A DNA stretch of 64,000 nucleotides. Origin: Saprospiraceae bacterium (GTDB lineage: Bacteria > Bacteroidota > Bacteroidia > Chitinophagales > Saprospiraceae). A program made the position numbers and the translations under genes. The stretch spans positions 21,558-85,557 of the forward strand of contig JAHDIE010000003.1 in assembly GCA_020630955.1 (NCBI GenBank). The letters are read 5' to 3'. Each line of letters opens with the position of its first letter. The first letter of the stretch is position 1. Shown piece by piece: positions 26,000 to 33,981 of the stretch. The notes under the pieces were generated by a model. The model had not been told where the DNA came from. It ran no database searches and worked only from the letters and a program-made list of their open reading frames with translations.

Positions 26000-27547
26000 T
26001 TAGTATCCTGGATTCTGATTAAAGGTTCCTGCAGAAAGATCGACTTCAGTTTGCGGAATAGGTAGCAAGCCTTGTGTGGCAGAATTGAAACTTACATCGA
26101 AAATGATATCATCGCCTTCATAATTGGGCCCTAATTGACTTTGGTTACTTAATTCTGAGGATGCGGTAGCTTGGCCTTGGCGTAAAAGGTCAAAATATCT
26201 TATTCCCTCCAATGCGAATTCCAATCTTCTCTCTTGCATAATATTTTCTTGGCTTACAGGAACAGAAGGAAGATCAACTCTTGCTCTTACTAAGTCTAAA
26301 TACTCCTGTGCATTAGGACTGCCTAGCTCAGCCGCCATCAGTAAAATATCTGAAAATCTAATCACTCTAAAATTACATGTTCTATTATGTTCAAATTGTC
26401 CATCTGAACCCCAATGTTCAGCATCAGAACTATATTTTTTGCTGTAATACCCAGTATGTTGGTAACCTTTTACCAAATTTCCATCAAGTTCTTCTTGAGT
26501 CAAAATAGTTGCATTAAATCTTGGATCATCCGCCATTGCCTGTGCTAGTTTTTCAGTAACTGGAGCAAAACTCCAACCTCTATTCCAATTGGTAGATCCT
26601 GTTACCCTTGGTCCTTGCATCTGTGCAGCTAGGTTGCCTTCACTTCCTCTTAGATATCCCCAATCCCACCAAGCCGGACTATCTCCATGTACAATTTCAA
26701 ATACTGACTCGGTGCTGAATTCCGATGCCAGCCTGAATATTTCTCCATAATCAGCAAGAAGTTCATGTCCGCTATTGGAAATGCAATCTTCAAGATAACT
26801 CAATACAACTGCTTGATCAATATTCTGACCATTAGCCAATAGGTTTGATCCGTAAACTCCACTATAAAATAGATATGTTCTTGCCAAAAGTCCTTGTGCT
26901 GCCCATTTGCTCACTCTACCTTGTTCATTGTTTGGAATGTTTGCGGGTAATACATTGATTGCATCCACCAGGTCTGTAGCGATTTGATTATAGGTATCTG
27001 TTGGAGTTGCTTGTGGTTGATTGTATTCCGAAGGTCCTTTTATTGTTGCTGTAAGAAGTGGAATATTTTCAAAGAATCTCACTAATTCCAAATAAAAATA
27101 TGCTCTTAAAAATTTGCACTCTGCAATGACTCTATTCTTGAATTCGTCGCTAGCTTCTATTAAGTCTATTTTTTCAAGTAACAAATTTGCTCTGTAAATC
27201 CCGGTGTAATTTTTTAGCCAAACGGAGTGTACTAGACGATTACCTGTTGGTATAACAAACTTATTAAGTTCGTCTTCATCAAGTCCATCATTCGCATCTC
27301 CTCCACCTGCATAGGCATCATCGGACAAAATATCTGATACGGTTAAAAATGGCGCCCACGAAACTCCAGGTGAAGATTGATATCCCAATGCATCATATAC
27401 AGCAACCAATGCCTCCATTGCATCAGATTCTGATTGGTAAAAATTTGATGATACAACTTGATCCAATGGCTTTCTATCCAAAAACTCTTCACCGCAAGAA
27501 GTCAAGGAAATTATAAATGCAAAGCTTATAAAATATATCTTTTTCAT
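26000..27547 (-). CDS. SusD/RagB-like glycan-binding lipoprotein
   Basis: A 515-residue SusD homologue of ordinary length with lipobox SLTSC (C18). Family landmarks are FLDRKPLDQVV at the mature N-terminus, AECKFLRAYFYLELVRFFENIPLL, ISKWAAQGLLARTYLFY-type TPR helices (here VSKWAAQGLLARTYLF), ERRLEFALEGIRYFDLLRQG and the terminal FNQNPGY. No inserted binding module, unlike the SusD at 17422. It follows its SusC partner by 22 bp and is the last gene of the locus. With GH16 and PKD proteins nearby, beta-1,3-glucan (laminarin) is the likely ligand. Confidence 0.94.
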   Translation of the reverse strand: MKKIYFISFAFIISLTSCGEEFLDRKPLDQVVSSNFYQSESDAMEALVAVYDALGYQSSPGVSWAPFLTVSDILSDDAYAGGGDANDGLDEDELNKFVIPTGNRLVHSVWLKNYTGIYRANLLLEKIDLIEASDEFKNRVIAECKFLRAYFYLELVRFFENIPLLTATIKGPSEYNQPQATPTDTYNQIATDLVDAINVLPANIPNNEQGRVSKWAAQGLLARTYLFYSGVYGSNLLANGQNIDQAVVLSYLEDCISNSGHELLADYGEIFRLASEFSTESVFEIVHGDSPAWWDWGYLRGSEGNLAAQMQGPRVTGSTNWNRGWSFAPVTEKLAQAMADDPRFNATILTQEELDGNLVKGYQHTGYYSKKYSSDAEHWGSDGQFEHNRTCNFRVIRFSDILLMAAELGSPNAQEYLDLVRARVDLPSVPVSQENIMQERRLEFALEGIRYFDLLRQGQATASSELSNQSQLGPNYEGDDIIFDVSFNSATQGLLPIPQTEVDLSAGTFNQNPGY

Positions 27548-27569
27548 CGCAAATAGATTTTGTCCTTTT

Positions 27570-30500
27570 TTAAAATGTTACAGATGTTCCAAATCGGATG
27601 GTCTTGGATTGTGGGTAAACTGCACGATCTATTCCAAAGTCAAATGCATTTAATGCTCCACCTGACCCGAATAGTGCACCAATCTCAGGATCAACCCCAG
27701 TATATTTCGTAAATGTTAATAAGTTTTCACCAGATATATAAATTCTAAATAATTCAGCTCCAATCTTTTCTCTTATTGTACTTGGCAGTGAATAACCCAA
27801 TTGTGCATTCTTTAATCGCATATAAGATCCGTCTTCGATATATAGATCAGAAACTCTGTAGTTATTATTGTTATCAGCCCAAGTATATCTTGGAGTAGAA
27901 TTTGAAGTTCCTTCGCCTGTCCATCTGTCCAGAGCACTAACCGGTCTATTGGTTAATCTCAGATCTTGTCTTTGGGTACCATTGAATATGTCATTCCCAT
28001 AGGTTCCTTGAAGAAAAATGGAAAGATCAAATCCTTTAAAATCTACTGAAGCATTAAATCCAAAGGTCATGTCTGGATTAGGATTTCCAATGATGGTTCG
28101 ATCATCATCATTGATTATTCCATCTCCATTGAAATCTACAAACCTTACGTCACCAGGAACAGCATTGGGTTGGAGCACTTCACCATCGATATTAATATGA
28201 CTGAAAACTTCTGATTGATTTTGGAATATTCCATCTGTTTGATATCCCCAAAAATATGCAATCGGCAAGCCTTCTTCAGCCCTTGTAACCGCTCCCGCTA
28301 ATGCCCATCCAGCTCCATTGATCACTTTTTCTGAATTTCCAATGAAAGTCATTTCATTGATATTAAATGCTCCATTGAATCCAATGAAATACTTGAAATC
28401 TCCATTGACAGATCTCCAATCAATAGACCATTCGATACCTCTATTCTGGACACTACCAACATTTGCTATGGGACCATCGTTACCTACATGTCCTGGAATC
28501 GGAATCTTTTCAAGCAAACCATTGGTGTTCTTTAAATAATAGTCAAGAGAAGCTTGCATTTTGTTTTCAAATAATCCGAAATCTACTCCCGCATTGTATT
28601 GTTCTGATTCCTCCCAACGTATGTCATCATTTTCCAAAAAGAGTGGGGATGAGCCGATAGCAGTTCCACCTCCAATTCCATAGCCTCTTCCTTGATTGAT
28701 GGTTGATAAAAATTGGAAATCACCAATTTCCTGATTGCCATTTACACCCCAAGAAGCTCTTAATTTTAGGTAATTGATTGGTCCAATGTTTGTAAGAAAG
28801 TCCTCGTCACTGGCTACCCAAGCAACACCAACAGAAGGGAAGATACCCCATCGACTGTTTGATCCAAATTTTGATGATCCATCTCTTCTTAGGATAGTCG
28901 TGATGGAATACTTATCCTTAAAGCTATAATTAGCTCTTCCGAAGTATGAAAGTAGGGCAGAATGTGTAGCTCCTCCATTTGCAGTCCATACCGTGTCAGT
29001 CGCTAAATTTAGATATACATTGTCTGGATCATTGACGGGCACTTTTGCGTTGAATCCAGAAAGATCTTCATAATTAAATTCACTTGCTGTGGTTCCTGCA
29101 AGCAGTCCAATGGTGTGTGCTTCATTAAATGTTTTTTCATAAGCCAAAGTGTTCTCCCATTGCCATGTGAAAAATCGTTCTATTCTTTTGTTGACAGAGG
29201 TTTTGTTGTCGTTAAGTTGTGCACCATTAAGATAGAAAAGTGGTCTGAATCCATCATTCAAGAGATAAGCCATATCTATTCCTAGGCTGGTTCTGAATTT
29301 AAGATTTTGAATAGGTTCTAACTCCCCAAAGATATTTCCAACAATTTGATCTTTTCTGGTTTCATCATTGTCAATTTCAATGAGGGCAAGTGGGTTTACA
29401 ATTTCTGCAGCAACATATTTTGAGATACCGTAAGTATCCCCTGTATCATTTCTTACGACAGGTTCAAGATTGTATGGATATCCACTAAGTTCATTTTCAT
29501 CTGTTTCAAATACAGGAGTTAATGGATCTAAATTTAAAGCGCTACTATAAGCTCCATTAAAGGATTGATTGGTGCCGATTCCTCTTTTGATCAAATGAGT
29601 GTATGCTAAATTGTTTCCAAAACTTAGCATTTTATTGACCTTATGATTTGAGTTAATTCTTGCAGTGTATCTATCAAATTGCGATTTTTCTCCTCCGATT
29701 ATACCTTCCTGAGAAAAGTAAGAAATACTTGATGCAAAGGTTGATTTATCATTGCCTCCACCAACAGACAATTGGTGATTTTGCATTGGTACATTTTTAT
29801 TAAAAAGCGCATCTTGCCAATCGGTATTATAAGCAGATATTTCTAATAGATCAAATGGCTCAGAAAACCCTCCATTTCTTGCGCCCTCATTCATCAGCAT
29901 TTTATAATCATCTGCTCCTAACATGTCTAATCTATTGACGGTATTCTGCAGGCCATAATATGCATCATAGCTGATGTTTAATTTTCCTTTTTGGCCCGAT
30001 TTTGTGGTGATTAGGATTACGCCATTGGCTGCTCTAGCTCCATATATTGCAGAAGAAGCTGCATCTTTAAGGACATCGATGGTTTCAATGTCTCCAGGAT
30101 TCAAATAATCAATACCACCCACAGCTAAACCATCTACAATATATAGTGGCTTTGCATTCCCAGTTGTCCCGATTCCTCTGACTCGGACGGTTGGTTCATC
30201 TCCCGGCTGTCCTGATTGAGCAGTTACTTGAACCCCAGGTGTTCTTCCTTGCAGCGCTTGTTCAACACGTAGAGTAGGTGTTGCTGTTATATCGTCATTG
30301 GAAATTCTGGCTACAGCACCGGTGACAACTTTTTTCTTTTGACGACCATAACCTACGACAACCACCTCCTCTAATTGGTTGTTATTAATCCCCATTGATT
30401 CTTTGATAATTGTTCTTCCAGCAATAGCAACTTCCATAGGGGTAAACCCAACGAAACTAATTAAAAGTGTGTCATTTAAAGAATTGACATTTAGTGAAAA

Positions 30501-30686
30501 GTTTCCATCTAGATCAGTTATTGTTCCAGCGTCTGTACCTTTTAACAGGACTGTAGCTCCAATGATCGATTCTCCTGTTTCACCATCTAGAATTGTACCT
30601 GTTACGGTTTGATTTTGACCGAATATGCTTAGACTTAGCATCAATAGTAAAATACTAAATGAAAATTTCGAAATTGTCTTTGACAT
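27570..30686 (-). CDS. SusC/RagA-like TonB-dependent importer
   Basis: A 1038-residue receptor with signal peptide (1-23), carboxypeptidase-like domain (TGTILDGETGESIIGATV), DEVVV-type box here as LEEVVVVGYGRQKKK, and plug motifs GTTGNAKPLYIVDGLAVGG and IDVLKDAASSAIYGARAANG. The barrel ends in IRFGTSVTF. It pairs with the SusD at 26000. A possible promoter box lies at 30722-30729, between the GH16 stop and this start, so SusCD may also be transcribed separately. By context it would import laminari-oligosaccharides. Confidence 0.95.
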   Translation of the reverse strand: MSKTISKFSFSILLLMLSLSIFGQNQTVTGTILDGETGESIIGATVLLKGTDAGTITDLDGNFSLNVNSLNDTLLISFVGFTPMEVAIAGRTIIKESMGINNNQLEEVVVVGYGRQKKKVVTGAVARISNDDITATPTLRVEQALQGRTPGVQVTAQSGQPGDEPTVRVRGIGTTGNAKPLYIVDGLAVGGIDYLNPGDIETIDVLKDAASSAIYGARAANGVILITTKSGQKGKLNISYDAYYGLQNTVNRLDMLGADDYKMLMNEGARNGGFSEPFDLLEISAYNTDWQDALFNKNVPMQNHQLSVGGGNDKSTFASSISYFSQEGIIGGEKSQFDRYTARINSNHKVNKMLSFGNNLAYTHLIKRGIGTNQSFNGAYSSALNLDPLTPVFETDENELSGYPYNLEPVVRNDTGDTYGISKYVAAEIVNPLALIEIDNDETRKDQIVGNIFGELEPIQNLKFRTSLGIDMAYLLNDGFRPLFYLNGAQLNDNKTSVNKRIERFFTWQWENTLAYEKTFNEAHTIGLLAGTTASEFNYEDLSGFNAKVPVNDPDNVYLNLATDTVWTANGGATHSALLSYFGRANYSFKDKYSITTILRRDGSSKFGSNSRWGIFPSVGVAWVASDEDFLTNIGPINYLKLRASWGVNGNQEIGDFQFLSTINQGRGYGIGGGTAIGSSPLFLENDDIRWEESEQYNAGVDFGLFENKMQASLDYYLKNTNGLLEKIPIPGHVGNDGPIANVGSVQNRGIEWSIDWRSVNGDFKYFIGFNGAFNINEMTFIGNSEKVINGAGWALAGAVTRAEEGLPIAYFWGYQTDGIFQNQSEVFSHINIDGEVLQPNAVPGDVRFVDFNGDGIINDDDRTIIGNPNPDMTFGFNASVDFKGFDLSIFLQGTYGNDIFNGTQRQDLRLTNRPVSALDRWTGEGTSNSTPRYTWADNNNNYRVSDLYIEDGSYMRLKNAQLGYSLPSTIREKIGAELFRIYISGENLLTFTKYTGVDPEIGALFGSGGALNAFDFGIDRAVYPQSKTIRFGTSVTF

Positions 30687-30721
30687 TTCTCAGTATATTT
30701 TTATTGGTTTTAATTTATTTA

Positions 30722-30729
30722 CGAAAGTA
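30722..30729 (-). promoter_or_regulatory. possible -7 box before the second susC
   Basis: On the minus strand this reads TACTTTCG, one base off TAnnTTTG. It sits in the 54-bp gap before the ATG at 30686 and would give a leader of about 30 bases. No clear -33 element. Confidence 0.35.
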
Positions 30730-30740
30730 TAGATTGGATT

Positions 30741-31847
30741 CTATGATTCGCTAAACACTCTTACATAATCCACTTGCATCCTAGTTGGAAAAATCGTTGT
30801 TTCATCTGGGCTGCCAGGCCAATTACCTCCTACAGCAACATTAAATATCATGTAAAAAGGATTTTGAAACTCTGTCCGATCTGAAGTTGTGATACTAAAA
30901 GAATGATATTCAATATCATCTACAAACCACTTGATTTCTTGTTCATCCCATATGATGGTAAAGACAAAATATTTGTCTGCAAATGTTCCTTCTGACAAAG
31001 TGTAGGATTCTGGTTGATCAACTGTACCGTTGTTATCCCAATATACATTTCCTCCAATTGTTTTTTCTCTTCCTGATCCACCAATCATTTCCATAATATC
31101 TATTTCTCCGCATTTAGGCCAACCTACTGCAGGTTGATTCGTTCCTAACATCCAAAGAGCAGGCCAAAGACCTTGACCCTTTGGCAGGGTAGCTCGAATA
31201 TCTATTCTCCCATATTGGAAGGCCTCTTTTCCGCGAGTTACAATCTTGCCAGATGTATATTCTCTTCCTCCAAAATTTTCTTTCCTAGCTTCAATGGTTA
31301 GGACTCCGTTGCTTACCCAAACATTTTCTGGTTTGTAATATTCTAATTCATTATTGCCCCAACCACAAAGATCAGGACATCCAGTACCTATGTCGTAACC
31401 CCAAGAATCCTCATCTAGACTTGTTCCATCAAATTCGTCATTCCAAACCAATTCATAGCCTTCATAACTAATTGGAGTAGAATAGCCTAATCCGATATCA
31501 ACGGGTTCGTCTGCCGCAACTAAAACCCTTTTTTCTTTGGAAATATACCTACCAGATGAGCCATAGGCTCGTACCTGAATATTATATGATCCTGACTTTG
31601 CATAAGTATACTCATAAGTACCTGAAGAACTTATAAACGGAACTTCTGTGCCATCGTCCATGAAATAATGATATTCAACGGCATTTTCAGCAGTTGCGCT
31701 TACCACAACAATGCCTGTTAAGTCTTCATAGACTAAAATATCTAAATTAAGATTAGCCGGATCTCCAGGATTATCATTGTCAGGATTATTACCATCATCA
31801 CAAGCAACTATCGAGAACATTATTAATGAAAAGACAAGATGTTTCAT
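30741..31847 (-). CDS. GH16 endo-beta-1,3-glucanase (laminarinase) lipoprotein
   Basis: A 368-residue lipoprotein with lipobox SIVAC (C16) and an Asp/Asn/Pro linker. A PKD-like beta domain follows (about 35-110) and then a GH16 domain (about 125-366). The catalytic motif is GEIDIMEMIG, with nucleophile E248, D250 and acid/base E253. Substrate-cleft motifs are WNDEFDG, GWGNNELEYY, ARKENFGG, GRIDIRATLPKGQGLWPALWM and the closing MQVDYVRVF. The pattern fits the laminarinase branch rather than agarase or carrageenase. It would cut beta-1,3-glucan at the cell surface for uptake by the SusCD pair encoded downstream. It is 93 bp after the PKD gene, separated from it by a terminator. Confidence 0.94.
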   Translation of the reverse strand: MKHLVFSLIMFSIVACDDGNNPDNDNPGDPANLNLDILVYEDLTGIVVVSATAENAVEYHYFMDDGTEVPFISSSGTYEYTYAKSGSYNIQVRAYGSSGRYISKEKRVLVAADEPVDIGLGYSTPISYEGYELVWNDEFDGTSLDEDSWGYDIGTGCPDLCGWGNNELEYYKPENVWVSNGVLTIEARKENFGGREYTSGKIVTRGKEAFQYGRIDIRATLPKGQGLWPALWMLGTNQPAVGWPKCGEIDIMEMIGGSGREKTIGGNVYWDNNGTVDQPESYTLSEGTFADKYFVFTIIWDEQEIKWFVDDIEYHSFSITTSDRTEFQNPFYMIFNVAVGGNWPGSPDETTIFPTRMQVDYVRVFSES

Positions 31848-31892
31848 GTTGTTGTATTTCTAATGTAAAGATGTTCGTATTAAGATATGAAT

Positions 31893-31928
31893 AAAAAGCA
31901 ATGAAGACCATTGTCTTCATTGCTTTTT
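31893..31928 (-). terminator. strong hairpin terminator inside the laminarin locus
   Basis: A perfect 16-bp stem around a 4-base loop, ending in five T residues on both strands. It lies between the PKD gene (stop at 31941) and the GH16 gene (start at 31847). It should end or attenuate transcription from the PKD gene, making that gene much more abundant than the enzymes and importers behind it. Confidence 0.85.
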
Positions 31929-31940
31929 ATTATTGGTGAA

Positions 31941-33659
31941 TTATTCAGAAACTAAAGTAAACGTCCACCAGGCAGTTCCATCTCCAGCAATATCTACAGC
32001 TAAAATGATTTTTTCATTTGTATCACTTTTAACATAATCAAATACTTGATATCGTACACTGCTTTCAGTTGGAGGTGCCATTTGATATTCTCCACCGTTG
32101 TATGCTTTCGGAAGACCTATAAATGCACCAATACCATTAACAGTGACAAAAGACGGATCTCCATTTTCTCCTACCTCTACTTCGAAACTGTGAAGACCTG
32201 AAGCCCAAGCTGAAGCATCTTCTGAAAGCATATCTTCTGCAATACAACCTGCTGGATCTACACCCATATAAGCTTCGGCCCAAACTTCTCCAGTTGCATC
32301 ATATTGAAATTCGCCATTGGTTCTGAAGGTATATTCATCATCAAAAGTGCATGCTCTACCATCAACATCATCTATGGTGTTTGCCCACCATTCTCCACTA
32401 CCTATTCCAGGACCTACGGCCAGTGCACCAGCTTGAGGATTTAATTTCCAAGTTTTTGCATCAGATCCAGTTAAGGTTTCGGCATCAAAAAATGAATTAA
32501 CAGAGATAATTATTGTGGAACTAGCTACGCTGCTAGCTTCTGAATTGGTAGCAGTTAAAGTTACAGTATAGCATCCATCTCCTGAATAAGTATGGGTTGG
32601 GTTTTCCTCTGTTGAGGTATTTCCATCACCAAAATCCCAAAGATAAGAATCTGCATTGGTAGATGTGTTCTCAAAACTAGCAGTACTTTGATCAACAGAT
32701 AAAGTAAATCCTGCAACTGGTAATGCCGCTCCTAATCCAGGTTCGTCATTCGGATCATCGTAACTGACCAAATTAAATTGCCAATATCCACCATCAATGG
32801 TAGTTTCTAAAGACAATTTATCAATGGGTCCGTCTGTTTCTAATTTGACTATTTTGTACGTAACTGCATTTTGAGGAGTTAGTACTTCAGCGTTGGTTCC
32901 AACTTTTGCTAGTCCGACATGAGCACCAAGGCCTTCTAAAGTAAGCGTTCCATTTGCGGCATCAAAATCGAAAGTGAAGTCACCAGGTCCCCATGCTGAT
33001 AGATCTTCTCCATTTGGTCCTGTCATGTTTTCTGGTACTGAGGCATCTACACATCCACCAGCAACATTATCATTCCAGACACCACCTTCTGCCCATACTT
33101 CGCCTTTTGGATCATAGGTGAAAGAACCATCTACATTAAAAATGTATTCCTCTTCCATCATACAAGGTCGATCTGCAATCTGATCAACACCACCAAGTGA
33201 CCACCAAATTTGTGATCTATCTTCGGGACCGACAATTAATGGAAACTCAGCTTCTGCTTCGTCTGTGTTTCTTGATAATTTCCAAACCTTACCAGATTCT
33301 CCTGTAATTTTCTTCACCTCCTGATTTGGATCAGTAATCGTAATTGTTTTTGAAGATTCTCTGGATTCAGTTCCATTACTTGCAGTAAGTGTGACAGTAT
33401 AATCACCTCCAGCAGCATAGCTGTGTGTAGGGTTTTCTTCGGTTGATGAATTTCCATCACCAAAATCCCAAGCATAGCTTGTCGCATTTTGCGAGAAATT
33501 TGAGAATACAACTTTTAAGAAATCTGCAGCATCAATTTCAAATTGAAAACTCGAAATTGGAGCATCAGGGGTTGGGGTAGGCATTGGCTCATCTTTTTCA
33601 CAGGAAGTCATGAGAAATACCGAAAGTGCCAAAATGGCAAGTAACTTTGTGATTTTCAT
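31941..33659 (-). CDS. PKD-domain surface glycan-binding lipoprotein, duplicated
   Basis: A 572-residue lipoprotein with lipobox LMTSC (C20). It consists of two copies of a two-part unit. PKD domain 1 (about 37-110, SYAWDFGDGNSSTEENPTH) is followed by a ~190-residue domain (WKLSRN...EEYIFNVDGSFTYDPKGEVWAEGG). PKD domain 2 (about 317-390, SYLWDFGDGNTSTEENPTH) is followed by a shorter version (WKLNPQ...DEYTFRTNGEFQYDATGEVWAEA). The Trp-rich second parts are probably the glycan-binding surfaces. I associate PKD lipoproteins of this kind with laminarin loci, where they act as SusE-position binding proteins, from memory. It is the first gene of the locus and has its own terminator. Confidence 0.88.
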   Translation of the reverse strand: MKITKLLAILALSVFLMTSCEKDEPMPTPTPDAPISSFQFEIDAADFLKVVFSNFSQNATSYAWDFGDGNSSTEENPTHSYAAGGDYTVTLTASNGTESRESSKTITITDPNQEVKKITGESGKVWKLSRNTDEAEAEFPLIVGPEDRSQIWWSLGGVDQIADRPCMMEEEYIFNVDGSFTYDPKGEVWAEGGVWNDNVAGGCVDASVPENMTGPNGEDLSAWGPGDFTFDFDAANGTLTLEGLGAHVGLAKVGTNAEVLTPQNAVTYKIVKLETDGPIDKLSLETTIDGGYWQFNLVSYDDPNDEPGLGAALPVAGFTLSVDQSTASFENTSTNADSYLWDFGDGNTSTEENPTHTYSGDGCYTVTLTATNSEASSVASSTIIISVNSFFDAETLTGSDAKTWKLNPQAGALAVGPGIGSGEWWANTIDDVDGRACTFDDEYTFRTNGEFQYDATGEVWAEAYMGVDPAGCIAEDMLSEDASAWASGLHSFEVEVGENGDPSFVTVNGIGAFIGLPKAYNGGEYQMAPPTESSVRYQVFDYVKSDTNEKIILAVDIAGDGTAWWTFTLVSE

Positions 33660-33731
33660 AAAATAGTTTTTTGATATGTTTCAGCTTATTATTAAACAAT
33701 GATTTCTTGATTTCTGTTTAATTTATGCTGT

Positions 33732-33752
33732 TAATGTTTGTACTAAACATTA
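33732..33752. promoter_or_regulatory. 8-bp dyad upstream of the PKD gene
   Basis: TAATGTTT and AAACATTA form perfect 8-bp inverted arms around a 5-base spacer. It lies about 75 bp upstream of the PKD start. It resembles a dimeric operator; the cognate regulator is unknown. Confidence 0.4.
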
Positions 33753-33773
33753 TTTCTTTAAACTTATTGTAAA

Positions 33774-33791
33774 AAGAACAATAAGCTAATT
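33774..33791. repeat. 18-bp direct repeat, copy 2
   Basis: Identical to 25863-25880 and in the same orientation. Here part of it forms the right arm of the small stem-loop at 33763-33785, so it overlaps local secondary structure that the first copy lacks. Confidence 0.75.
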
Positions 33792-33968
33792 TACATAAAA
33801 TTTCCGAATTTTATGCTGTATTTATTCATCTATTTGAGATAAACTTTTTTAAGATACATCATATAATTCCATCCTCTTAAATTCAACCAACAAATCGTCG
33901 ATCGATTTTAATCCCAGAGACTTTAGCTTCTGCATTCTAAGAAGTTAGTTAATGAACCGAAAGTAACT

Positions 33969-33976
33969 TACTTTTG
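33969..33976 (+). promoter_or_regulatory. -7 promoter box TACTTTTG of the helicase gene
   Basis: An exact TAnnTTTG match whose G lies 6 bases before the ATG at 33982. As with the marR-like gene, this implies a very short or absent leader. Confidence 0.5.
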
Positions 33977-33981
33977 CAACA

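Larger units (their letters stand above)
33660..33981. other. 322-bp intergenic region between divergent units
   Basis: No convincing protein gene. It holds a dyad (33732-33752), an 8-bp stem with 7-base loop CTTATTGT/ACAATAAG (33763-33785), the second 18-bp direct repeat, a second hairpin ATAAAATT-tccg-AATTTTAT (33795-33814), and a 28-codon minus-strand frame (33849-33935). The frame encodes MQKLKSLGLKSIDDLL and ends in MELYDVS; it may be the tail of a lost gene. A promoter box for the helicase lies at the right edge. Confidence 0.6.

Noticed and set aside
25863-33791. Active mobile island bounded by the direct repeats
   Set aside because: No integrase, transposase or relaxase lies between them; at most an old scar.
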